A DNA stretch of 64,000 nucleotides from Azolla caroliniana (Eukaryota > Polypodiophyta). The notes beneath the pieces are model-generated. The model was not told the origin of the DNA. It searched no databases and saw nothing but the letters and a program-made list of their open reading frames with translations. The stretch lies in NCBI GenBank assembly GCA_043228905.1, contig JBHGNT010000013.1:3720001-3784000 (forward strand), written 5' to 3'. The first letter of the stretch is position 1. Each line of letters begins with the position of its first letter. Made by a program: the position numbers and the translations under genes. This document shows, piece by piece, positions 45,506-55,797 of this stretch.

Positions 45506-46929
45506 CGACCAGAACTCCATCAGTGTTCTATACGATCGACTGCCTTGATCAGAACGCTTGACCTGAACATCACCTTCAGTCAGCACATCTTCCTCGGCAT
45601 GAACATTCTCTTTCTGTTAGCACACGAAACTCATCAGGGGTCCAAAATCACATTGTGTGTATGTGTGTTATTCCTTGTATTTTGTGAGTTGTTGTGAATC
45701 GATCTTGTCCATTCCTTCCACATTAATGAGTTTTTGAAATTAAGTATTGTAACTTGAAGTTTTTCAAATTCTCTAAACTGCCCTTCTAGTTTTTGTCTTT
45801 GTCTCTTTTACCTCTTCTATCGATCACTTTTCACATCATAGTCCTTGTCGTCGTCTCAATATAGATATTTTTCTCTCTTTATTTTCCTTCTCTTTTCTCT
45901 TGGGCCCTTCGGCCCGCACCGCTTTCTCCTGCCGCCTCTTCGGCTGTTGTTCGGCCGCAACTCCTGCTTCATCTGGTTCAGTTATCACCTCACTCGACTA
46001 GTCGTCCTCTCTGTATCTGTCGGCCTATCATTCTGATCGTCAGCAATTCGCCACCTCTATTTGGCTCTTGTATTGTCATTATTCAATTGCTCCGTCCGGC
46101 GCCACCTCTCTTCATCTAGTCTCCATTTAGCCATTTTGGTTGTTGCTCGGCCATCGGGGTTTAGCCATGTCCAGCCACCGATTTTCCACCGCCGTCGATT
46201 TTCAGCTACCGTCGTCAGCTATCCGTTGTTCGGCCCTTCCGGTCAACGCCATCACTAATTTTCAACTTCTTCTCCGTAGGGCATGCCAAAATAGTGTTAT
46301 AGGTTTAGATTTAGGGTTAGTGATAATGGTGATAGGAATAGGAATAGGGTTAGCAATGAGTGGGATTGATAGTGATAAGGATGTTCACCATTGCACCAAA
46401 ATTGTGTTTATCCTAGGTTGGACTAGCCGTAAACACAAGGTATCATGTCCTGCAATACATCTCCAATGGTGTGGTTGGATATATGGATGATGTTTCGACA
46501 CTCATACACTTAACACTAACCGGTTACTTTCCAGAAAGCCTTCCGGAACACATGTAACGTATTCGACACTTAATTACATGCGTAAGATCACTAGCTATTG
46601 CACAGATGGAAAGCATACAAGATAAATAACAGATAGACAATGAAATAGCCAAAATCACTCCTTAAGTTATATTACTTCTGTGTAAGATAGATTGATTCGG
46701 ATCCTTTTATAAGCATCTTGTAAGACTAAGAAAAGGTGCCCAACCAGTTATAGACTACAAAATGGTGCAAATCTGGATCGGTACAACTATTCGGATCTAT
46801 CATTTCCTTAATCATAATTAACTATATTAATATTAACTATTCGGACTTAACTCTTCCCAGTCCACACCTCCGCCTCTAGGTCATACTCTCATAGGCCAAC
46901 ATTTACTTCAGCCGAATCGGAGGCACACA
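45506..46929. other. Unassigned, includes triplet-rich stretch
   Basis: 45840-46260 is C/T- and GCC/GTC-rich, like 21895-22130, and gives low-complexity frames only. A few TAGGGTTAG/GATAGGAATAGG tracts occur near 46310-46350. 46490-46900 is AT-rich with no partner. No gene seen. Confidence 0.4.
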
Positions 46930-47141
46930 CTTGAGGCGTCTTTCAGGTACCGAAGTATCCACTTGACTGCTACCTAATGTTCTCTTTGAGGATTGCTCAT
47001 ATATCGGCAGACGACTCTGACTACATGGGTGATGTCCAGCCTGGCACATACCATCGCGTACATCAGGCTTCTAACTAGCTAGACATAAGGGACTTTTGAC
47101 ATCTTGTCCTTCTCAGTTTTCGATTTTGGACATTCGCTTCA
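46930..47141 (-). mobile_element. copia pol fragment (RT end)
   Basis: Minus strand reads KDKMSKVPYV, LVRSLMYAMVCARLDITHVV and VAVKWILRYLKDAS, the conserved copia segment between RT and RNase H. Two in-frame stops. No LTRs can be assigned. Confidence 0.85.
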
Positions 47142-47172
47142 CGATACTTTATAGTTTGTTGGCAGTGTCAAG

Positions 47173-47599
47173 TGTTAGGAACAATACTAAGACAGAGAAG
47201 GAATTAGTACTAAAAGAAGTATTAGTACTAAGAGAGGTGAAGAAGTCTTGAGAGAAGGAAAGAGTGAGTGAGAGGGAGGGAGAGAGAGATAGAGAGAGAG
47301 TGATGATAAGAAAAGATATATATATTGTGAAGAGAAGGTACAGTAGTAGCTAGCAGGCTTAAGACTAGCATTGAACCAATTTGGTTCGAAATAATGCCTT
47401 GTGCCTCCTTTTATAGTGTTCTGAGGAATACTCCTGAAGTTTCTAGAATGTTCCAGAGAAATCTGGAATATACATCAATTTTCTATAATAAAACATAAAT
47501 GAAAATAATATTCTACGTATTACAAGGTATGGTCTAATTGTCAAGAGCTCGACCCATGTAGCATAAGGTCATGGGTTTGAGTCTTGCCATATCATGACA
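47173..47599 (-). repeat. 3' LTR of chromovirus copy B
   Basis: On plus: TGTTAGGAACAATACTAAG to ATATCATGACA, 427 bp. Contains the GA tract, CTTTTATAG (TATA on minus) and the tRNA-like boxes near 47530-47584. Confidence 0.92.
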
Positions 47600-49292
47600 T
47601 TATCCCCCTTCAAAACGACGAGTGTCATGAGTCGTTTTGGATTGAGGACCCGGTTTGTCTGGATATTGACGATGGAAGTCTTCAAGAAGAGCATAAGCAT
47701 TGGTCACATTCTTTATCGGTTCCCAAGTACGCTTGTTGGGACTATATCCTAGCCAATCGACTAGATAGTAGAGCTTGTTGCGAACAATCTTGGAATCATG
47801 GATGGCGACAACATCGTACTCAGGTCCATCTTCAAGCTCGATCGGGGGTGGAGGCTATGTAATACATCTTGGGATGGTGTTCTCTTGATAGGGTTCGAGG
47901 AGAGAACTATGAAACACCGGATGTATCCGAAGTTGCGGAGGTAGATCGAGACGAAAAGCGACATCATTAATCTTTCCTATAATACGGAAAGGACCTAATC
48001 GTCGATAATCCAACGTCTTGCATGGGCTAGTAGTCTTGATGTGTTGTCGTAGTAGCCATACCCGATCTCCAATGTTAAAATTGGATGGAAGTCGATGACG
48101 ATCCGCATAAATCTTGTGTGTTTGTTGAGCTTGTTGGAGATGAGTAGATAAATCGGCTTGTATCTTGCGTAACCGCTCTAAATGATCCTCTACGCAAGGA
48201 TTTGTGGACAACTCTGGGGTTTCAAATACACACCACCAGGGGTGAGAACCCATATAAGCATAAAATGGTGTAGCTTTAGTCGATGTGTGGACAGAGTTAT
48301 TGTAGGCAAATTCGGCGAAGTGGAGAATATCTACCCAGACATCCGGATGATAGCTTAGAAAGCACCAAAGATACTGCTCCAGTGTTTGATTGGTTCGTTC
48401 TGCTTGGCCATCCGTTTGTGGGTGGTAGCAGGAGTAGAGGTTACATGTGACCTTGAGCATTTTAAAAAGGTGCTTCCAGAATTTCAGTACGAACTGGGGT
48501 CCACGGTCGCTGATGATACTATCGGGAAGGCCATGATGCCGACATACTTCACGCATGACAATTTCAGCGGTTTCTTCACTAGATATTTCCTTACTACATG
48601 GCAACAAATGAGCCATCTTCATATATCGATCTATGACTGTTAGAATCACATTGAACCCCTTAGAGACTGGAAGATCTGTGATGAAGTCTAGAGCAATGGA
48701 TTGCCACGACTTACTTGGAATTGGTAATGGTTCTAATAAACCATATGGATGATGCCTTGGCATTTTCGCTCTGCAGCATGTATCACAAGTCCGAACAAAA
48801 TCTTCGACAAATTGTCGCATACGGGGCCACCATAATGATTGTTGTACTAAATCTAATGTTTTAGTACTACCAAAATGCCCAGTTGTATATGTGTCATGAC
48901 AGTTTTGGACTACTCGAAGGTGGCAAGAACCATTAGGAACATACAAGAGTTCATTAAAGAATAGTAATCCATCATGGTATTTGAATTGCCGATAGTCCGT
49001 ACCTGGTGGTTGCGACTATGAACAAGATGCTCGAGAGGGATGAATTTGTGCTAGAATGGTTTGGGTGAAAGCATCGGTCTTCAAGTCCTCATGTATAGTA
49101 TCGATAACGTGGGAATCCATTGGCATGCCAAAGACCTGTGTTGCTTGCAGTCGTGTCGGTTCCAAGATTACTTGCTTTTGGTTATCAAAAGCTAGCTCGC
49201 CGGGACGTGGTGCTAGGTACGAACGCCGTGATAATGCATTTGCCTTCCCTTGGTGCTTCCCCGGATGATATGTAATCTTGAAGTCGAAACGC
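47600..49292 (-). pseudogene. pol of copy B, 3' part (RNase H end to chromodomain)
   Basis: Element order runs right to left. RNase H end/linker (FDFKITYHPGKHQGKANALS) at 49016-49290; then integrase at 47855-48946 (363 open residues) with zinc finger (HDTYTTGHFGSTKT, CDTCC), core (LDFITDLPVSKG, SDRGPQFVLKF, HPQTDGQAERTNQ) and the C-terminal module. The chromodomain (KIVRNKLYYLVDWLGYS) is at about 47650-47850. Stops near 49016 and 47855 both fit CAG to TAG changes. Confidence 0.92.
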
Positions 49293-49932
49293 TGTCGTGA
49301 AGAAAACCGTCCACAAGCGGAATCGGTGCGCCGGAGCGTAGGAACCGGCTCTTCTTGCACGTTGTACATAGGAGAGAATGTTGTACATAGAAGATCCTAG
49401 GTAGGTAGATTTGGTAGGTAGGGAGTTAATAGGAAACGGCTCCCTTTTTGCCTATAAGAGGAGGGAGACGAGGAGGAGAAAGGGATCGCGGAGAGTCGAG
49501 GACGAAGTGTTGTCGGTTCGTGGGAAAAGGCTTCTCTCTCTCTCTCTCTGGTTCGCAAACGCCATAGCTTCCTTCTGTGCAGGTTTCGGGAGGCTCGCGC
49601 TGCTCTGAGGAATGCCCGAGTGCTTCCGGCAGCACCTCCAACCTACTCCTTCCTTTCTGTGCGTTTACGAACAGGTATCGGCATCTGTTCGCCGGCCTGT
49701 TCAGTTGTAACCGACTCCGTGTTGTGTTGTTTGTCTTTGTTAATACATCCATACGTTTGTGTCTCCCTGTGTCGCTGTCGCACTCGCGTCTTTGTGTCAA
49801 AGGGCCGTGACCCTGTGAATCTACGCACGCACCTAGTGGGTCTCTTCCCTTCTCCTTTTTCTCTCTTGCTCTTCGGTACAAGACCCCCGAGGTCCCGCCT
49901 CGTTCCACGCATCCGCGAGGAATACCTCGACA
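49293..49932 (+). repeat. 5' LTR of GC-rich copy 2
   Basis: TGTCGTGAAGAAAACCG to CCTCGACA. CCTATAAGAGGAGGG (near 49450) is the TATA-like region; a CT tract lies at 49530-49550. Confidence 0.93.
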
Positions 49933-49936
49933 TCTT

Positions 49937-49953
49937 TGGTGAACCCGACGTGA
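49937..49953 (+). promoter_or_regulatory. Primer-binding site, tRNA-Trp type (copy 2)
   Basis: TGGTGAACCCGACGTGA begins four bases after the LTR. It is complementary to TCACGTCGGGTTCACCA, which I recall as the 3' end of plant nuclear tRNA-Trp including CCA. Confidence 0.7.
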
Positions 49954-49976
49954 AGGAGGCGGCAGAAGAGCAGAAG

Positions 49977-52103
49977 ATGAAAGGGTCGGATCTTGCAGAG
50001 GCCATGGCTTCGGCCGTGGATCGGATATTGAGCGCACGTGAGGGCTCCGGCGCCCTCGACAGAGCCATTGAGGCGGTCGTCGGTACGATCGGCCGGTTCA
50101 GCGGAAAGGATGCCACGAAGTATTTGGCGTCCTACGGGGCAGAAATGCTGATGCGGGACATTCCGGAAGAGAGGCGTCTTGCCGGGTTCCCTCGAGTGGT
50201 GATGCCGAGCATCCATGCGGAGGTGCTCGAGGTACGGGCGGAGAGCCGTACCTGGGAGGAGTTCGAAGGCCGACTCCTAGAGAAATACGGGATGGACGAC
50301 GCGCTCCGGCTTTCGAAACGGGACTTCATGGAATGGGTGGAGTCCCCCGGCAAAGGAAGAAACGCGTCGGCACTCCTCCGGGAGTTCGAAGAACGCTTTG
50401 CGCACCTTTCGGCGCTTGACCGAACCATTCTGGATACGAGCCAGGTCCTACTGTTCGTCAAGTCGATGGACGAGCAGGACCGGGATCAACTCGGCTCCTT
50501 GCTGGAAACCGAAGACGGGCTGACAACCGATTGGGCTGCGGTTAAGAGAGTCTGTGGCCGTTTCGACAAACGGCGAGAATGGGCTGACAGCGGGGCGGCC
50601 GGTGCAGGCTCTGTCACAGCAAGAAGGCTTGAATCGGCACCGCAAGTGCGAAGGGAAGAAACCCGGGAATGGCTCGAAACCGGTCCGGCTTCGACCGGCA
50701 TGGTCAATGGCTCGTCCGAAGGAGCAGCGCTGGAGGAGTTGACGCGGGCGATAAAGGATCTCCAGATCGCCCAGACTCGAAGGGAAGGCGGCGAACCGGC
50801 TCGTGACCGACGGCCGGCAGCAGGGAACAGGTGCATGTGGTGCGACGAGGTCGGCCACATCCGGAAGGACTGCGGCGATTTCGCAGAAGCGTTGAGGAAC
50901 CGGGTGGTGTACCTATGGGAAGGCCGGGTGCACGCCGGCGACACCAGGAGGGCCCTTAACCGAAACGACGGGCGAGGAGGAATGAAGAGACTGATGGAAG
51001 AGGCAGCGGCCCGACACGTGGAGGCCATCCACTACTCGGCATCGGCCGGTATTCGGGTCGGGGGCAGCGAGGCCCGAAAGGAGAGCAAGGACGGGTTTTG
51101 GTCGACAATGCTGGAAGGCCTTGCCGGCGTACGGCTAAGGAAAGATGAAACGGACCGCGCTGAGAGACGGGTCCGGGAAATAACCGGGTGGAGCGATCCG
51201 GTCGAGGAGAAGACGGGCTTCGTAGAAGCCGCCTGCCGGAACTACGAGGCTCTGGTAGAAGACAAACGAGTGGAAAAAGCCGGAGCGGCCGGGCCCTCAC
51301 AACGGTACGAGACCCGATTTGGGCAACGACAGAACGATGCCGGTGGGTCCAGCTCGCAAGATAACCCCAGGAAGGGTGGATACCGACTGGGGACGGAAAT
51401 AGAAAGGACTACGGACCTACGGAAGGTCCTAGAAGAACGGATCCTCGACAGCAAAGTGGAGCTGTCATTGCGAGAGGTGCTAGGGATCGCAAAGAAGGAG
51501 TTCCACGACTCCATTGTGGACCTGGTGAAACAGAAGAGGCTGTCGACGGAGACGGAACCGGAAAGACCGGTGGAGGTGCGGACGACGCACATCGACGACA
51601 TGGCGCTGGAAGATGAGTGGGCAGAGAGCCACTATTCAAGGCCGCACTGGGCCCGAGCGACCACGGAGACCCCGGTAAAGATCGGAGATGTTCAGGAACC
51701 GGTGGTGGCATTGGTGGACCACGATTCGGAAATAAACCTGATGTCCATGGACTTCTATAAGAAGGGGAAGTGGCCGATCAACACCAAGCACGGGTGGAAG
51801 ATACGAGCGGCGACGCACGCCACCGAGGAACTGCACGGGGCCTGCCCGAACGTGCGAGTCAAGATTGGCGATGTCAAGATTGACCAGCACTTCTTCGTAC
51901 AGGAGACGTCCTCGCACCCGGTCATATTAGGGGAACCATACATCACGGCGGCGCGAATGGAGACCAAGGTGCTGGACAACGGTTCGGCCTACGCGAGGGT
52001 CAAAAGCCAGGACGGGCGCCATTCGGTCCAATTTCTGACGGTGCGACCAAACCACGAGTGTAACCGCGAATCCCTCGGTGGCGACAACCGGGAGGATTTT
52101 TAG
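49977..52103 (+). CDS. gag-protease of GC-rich copy 2 (709 aa)
   Basis: Structural polyprotein. The start ATG 49977 (MKGSDLAEAM) is the first ATG after the primer site, although the frame is open well upstream through the LTR. Helical capsid-like region, residues about 20-200 (ATKYLASYGAEMLMRDIPEE, TWEEFEGRLLEKYGMDD). One CCHC knuckle, CMWCDEVGHIRKDC, from residue 286. Near residue 579-590 the protease-like segment VVALVDHDSEINLMS, then PVILGEPYI as the second half. The catalytic DTG/DSG is replaced by DHDS (DHGS-like in this family, from NHGS in copy 1). Ends at TAG 52101-52103, overlapping pol in the -1 frame. Confidence 0.9.
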   Translation: MKGSDLAEAMASAVDRILSAREGSGALDRAIEAVVGTIGRFSGKDATKYLASYGAEMLMRDIPEERRLAGFPRVVMPSIHAEVLEVRAESRTWEEFEGRLLEKYGMDDALRLSKRDFMEWVESPGKGRNASALLREFEERFAHLSALDRTILDTSQVLLFVKSMDEQDRDQLGSLLETEDGLTTDWAAVKRVCGRFDKRREWADSGAAGAGSVTARRLESAPQVRREETREWLETGPASTGMVNGSSEGAALEELTRAIKDLQIAQTRREGGEPARDRRPAAGNRCMWCDEVGHIRKDCGDFAEALRNRVVYLWEGRVHAGDTRRALNRNDGRGGMKRLMEEAAARHVEAIHYSASAGIRVGGSEARKESKDGFWSTMLEGLAGVRLRKDETDRAERRVREITGWSDPVEEKTGFVEAACRNYEALVEDKRVEKAGAAGPSQRYETRFGQRQNDAGGSSSQDNPRKGGYRLGTEIERTTDLRKVLEERILDSKVELSLREVLGIAKKEFHDSIVDLVKQKRLSTETEPERPVEVRTTHIDDMALEDEWAESHYSRPHWARATTETPVKIGDVQEPVVALVDHDSEINLMSMDFYKKGKWPINTKHGWKIRAATHATEELHGACPNVRVKIGDVKIDQHFFVQETSSHPVILGEPYITAARMETKVLDNGSAYARVKSQDGRHSVQFLTVRPNHECNRESLGGDNREDF

Positions 52104-55100
52104 AGAGGGTTGCCAAGGCGTGGGGCCAAGACAGTCCGGACACTCAGGAAAGACCCCATGACTGTACGATAGAACCGAAACCGAAGGAACCCTGTACGAT
52201 AGGTAGGAAATTTTTCTTCTCCAACAACGGAGGGTGTATGATAGTCGGCATCATTGGCCGAGAAAAGACAAGGGTGGAAGTGCGACTTCGAGCGTGCGGA
52301 GTTCTCGGCCCGGACGAGGAAATCAGCGGAGCCGTGGAGGCGGTCTCCTTCGACGACACCTTGGGGATGCTGAAGAAGGTAACCGGAGAAGACCTTAACG
52401 AAGACCGGATGATACCGGTATGTTCCGAAGAGATGTACGAAGTCATCGCGAACTTCAGTCGGGGGCTCGGGTCGGATCGGACGGCCCGGGTTAGCACGAA
52501 GTACAAGACTGTGGACCGGAAGGTAAGGCCAGTCGCGGCACCCTTACCGGAGGACGGCGAATCCCGAATCAGAGGGGTTGCGTCGGACCCCAGTTTACGA
52601 GATCCGGTCTGCATAGGGCACACCTTCACCAACGGGACGCTACGGGAGCTCAAGATCGGTGGGGGCGGGTTCCTGCTGCCGGCGGAGGAAGACCGGTTTC
52701 GGAGGATGCTCGGAAGGCACGGGAAAGCCTTCGCATTCTCACCGGAAGAGATCGGGTGCGTAGACCCGACGATCGTGGAGCCGATGGTGATATTCACGGT
52801 ATCGCATGTGCCGTGGAATCTCAAGCCGATTCCGGTACCGAGAGCTCACATCCCGAAGTTGATGGAGCTATTGAGGCAGAAAGTAGATATGGGCATTCTT
52901 GAACCGTCGAGTGCCCCATACTCGAACCGATGGTTTACCGTACCGAAGAAAAACGGAACATTGCGCTTCATTCCGGACCTGCAGCCGGTCAACAGAGTGA
53001 CCATTCGGAACACAGGAATCGGACCGACCATAGACGAGTTCGTAGAGGCCTTTGCCGGAAGGTCGATTTACTCGGTCGGTGATCTGTACTCGGGGTACGA
53101 CCAGTTCCAACTAGCCGTGGAGAGCAGAGACATTACGACGATGCGGACTCCCCTCGGCCTGGTGCGAATGTGTACCCTGCCACAAGGAGGGACCAACTCG
53201 GTGGCCCACATGGTGAATGCGATGAACAAGGTACTGAGGGATTGCATCCCGGCCATCACCATGCCGTTTCTAGACGACATCCCGATCAAGGGGTGCCCGG
53301 TGGAAGAGAAGGACGAAACACTCGGGCCGGACGGATGTCGGCGATTCGTGGCAGCACACATCGACGACTGCGAGAAGATGCTACAAAGGCTAGAGGAGGC
53401 GAGGCTCACCTTCTCCGGGGAGAAATCAGCCTTCGGGCAATCGGAAATCCTGGTGGTCGGACACCTATGTGGACCATATGGCCGGAAGCCGTCTCCGGCA
53501 AAGGTAGAAGCCATCTCTGCGATGAAGACCGACTGTAACTCGGTTACGGAAGTTCGGAGGTTCCTGGGGGCATGCACGTTCTACCACATATGGATCCCGC
53601 ATTACGCCCACGTTGCGGAGCCGCTATACGGGTTGCTAAAGAAAGGGCGAAAATTCGAATGGCGAGACGAGCACACGGAGTCGGTCCGGAAGCTGAAGGA
53701 AGCTCTTGCGGCAGCACCGGCGCTCCGGAAGGCTGTCTACGAGAAGGGTACCCCGGTATACATAACGGTGGATACGAGTCCGACCGGGATCGGATGGGTC
53801 GTCAACCAAGAAGACGGGGACGGCATTCGGTTCCCGATCCGATTCGGCGCGAACGTCCTCAGTGAACGACAGTGAGGGTACGCCCAGGTTAAACGCGAGT
53901 TCTGGGGTATCATTTCGGCAGTAAAGGCCGACAAAGACTACCTGATCGGGACAGAACTGGTTATCGAGACGGATTGCCTGCCGATTCTTGGCATGGTTTC
54001 CGGATGCGCGACACCGGACCTGGCGATGCTCAGGTGGATAGCGTACATCAAGTCCCTGGACCCCGAAATACGGCACATTTCCGGAAAGGACAACGCCACG
54101 GCCGACATGCTTTCGAGGGTGAGGTTTGATGACGAGGGCGGCATGGTTTCGGAGGACGAAGAAGTCGGCGTGGACTTCTTCGAGGCGGCGTACGTGACGA
54201 CCGATGGAGCGAGCACTCCGGCACTTAACAGCTTCGACGAGAGCAAGTACGACGGCGAGTGGCTACAGATCGGTGGGTTTTTGAGGACAATGACGCCGGA
54301 TGCGTCGTGGACGAGGGACGAGCCCAACCGGATCCGGAAGAAAGCATACCGATTCTTTCTCCGGGACGGATACTTATGGAAGCACCCGAAGAAGAGGAAC
54401 GGCGTCCCGCTCCGGGTAGTGGCGATGAAGGAAGAACAGGAGGATCTGCTGACAGCCTACCACGACAGCCCTTGGGCTGGACACCGTGGAGCGTGGGCCA
54501 CGTTCGAGAAGATAAAGGGGAAGTACTGGTGGCCGGGACTGTACCGGGACGTGCATCGGTTCGTGACGACTTGCGAGAGCTGTCAGATGCACTCCGTAGT
54601 CCGACATCGGGACGAGCTGCACCCTACGTACTCTCCGACCATCCACTTCAAATGGATGGTAGATCTAGTGACGATGCCGATGGGCGTAGGACAGATGCGG
54701 TATCTGGTCCTGGCTCGGGAAGATCTAACGAACCAGGTGGAAGGCCGAGCCCTTCAGAACAAAACGACCGCGGTCGTATGTCGGTTCCTGATCGAGGACG
54801 TGATATGCCGGTACGGGTGCATCGGGAAGATCGTGGTTGATCGCGGGGAGTTGGACGCCAAAGAGGCCGAGGAGTTATTCGACCGGCTAGGAGTCAAGCT
54901 CTCGCTTACCACTGCGTACAATCCGGAGGCGAATGGGAAGGTGGAGCGCGGATACGGACTAATCGTCAAGGCATTAGTTCGGGCATGCGGAGGGCAAGTC
55001 GGGAACTGGCCACGGCTGCTGCCTTACGCGTTGTGGGCCGACCGAACTACGCACAGTTCGGTAACCGGATTCATGCCGGCAGAGCTCATGTTCGGGCAGA

Positions 55101-55328
55101 AGCCGATCATGCCGATGGAACGAACGATCTCCTCATGGGCAACCGTGGACTGGAGAGACGAGATGAGCCGGGAGGAACTGTTGACGGCGCGCATACGGCA
55201 GCTCGAGCGAAGACCGGAGGACGTGGAGCAGGCTGCGGAAAAGCTTCGGGTGGCAAGGACGAGGAACAAGGCCCGGTTCGACCGAACGCACCGGCTCCGA
55301 CCGAAGAAAATCGAGGAAGGCGACTGGG
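52100..55328 (+). pseudogene. pol of GC-rich copy 2, first part
   Basis: The -1 frame opens before the gag stop (GGFLERVAKAWGQDSPDTQE). RT: AHIPKLMELLRQKVDMG, NRWFTVPKKNGTLRF, catalytic MPFLDDIPIKG (FLDD at 53267-53278), then the ITVDTSPTGIGWVVNQE start of RNase H. One stop, TGA 53873-53875, before YAQVKREFWG. RNase H end, integrase zinc finger (HDSPWAGHRGAW, CESCQMH) and core (WMVDLVTMP, VVDRGELDAKEAEE, YNPEANGKVERGYG) follow. Interrupted at 55328 by copy C, in the codons for GDWV; the last part lies at 61112-61380. Complete otherwise. Confidence 0.92.
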
Positions 55329-55461
55329 TGTCAGGAACTCTATTAAGGCAGAGAAGGAATTAGTACTAAAAGAAGGATTAGTACTATTGTTGGGGAATAG
55401 TACTAAGACAGAGAAGGATTAGTACTATGAGAGGTGTCGAACTTTGAGAGAAGGAATGAGT

Positions 55462-55507
<46 letters not shown>

Positions 55508-55797
55508 TGATGCGAAAGATATATGTATTATATGACGGAAGATATACAACAGTAGTTAGAAGGCTTAAGACTGGCGTTGAACCGATTTGGTTCGAACTAA
55601 TGCCTTGCGCCTCCTTTTATAGTGTCTTCAGGAATACTCCTGAAGTTTCTAGAATGTTCCAGAGAAATCTGGAATATACATCAATTTCCTAATAAAACCT
55701 AAATGAAAATAATATCCTTCAAATTACAACTCATAACCTAATGGTAAAGTCTCGACCCGTGTAACAAAAGGTTATGGGTTCGAGTCTAGTTATGACA
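55329..55797 (-). repeat. 3' LTR of chromovirus copy C
   Basis: On minus: TGTCATAACTAGACTCG to GTTCCTGACA. The pol stop codon lies in its first bases. A GA tract is at 55466-55503. Confidence 0.97.
55734..55787 (+). other. tRNA-like A and B boxes inside the chromovirus LTR
   Basis: Antisense to the element: TAACCTAATGG (55734-55744) fits the Pol III A box TRGYNNANNGG with one mismatch, and GGTTCGAGTCT (55777-55787) fits the B box GGTTCGANTCC with one mismatch, 32 bases apart. TCATAA and TTATGA outside them could pair like an acceptor stem. The second LTR has the same at 61043-61096, and copy B has a variant at 47530-47584. A decayed tRNA-derived piece is likely; activity is unknown. Confidence 0.45.

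Noticed and set aside
46305-46360. TTTAGGGTTAG and AATAGGGTTAG motifs as an interstitial telomere
   Set aside because: Only isolated, imperfect units; no tandem (TTTAGGG)n run.
49620-49976. Gag frame of GC-rich copy 2 open upstream through the LTR
   Set aside because: No conservation needed to explain it in GC-rich DNA; the primer site and first ATG after it give a normal start at 49977.
55723-55797. A functional tRNA gene in the chromovirus LTR
   Set aside because: The T-stem does not pair properly and no anticodon arm can be drawn; only the promoter-like boxes are kept.
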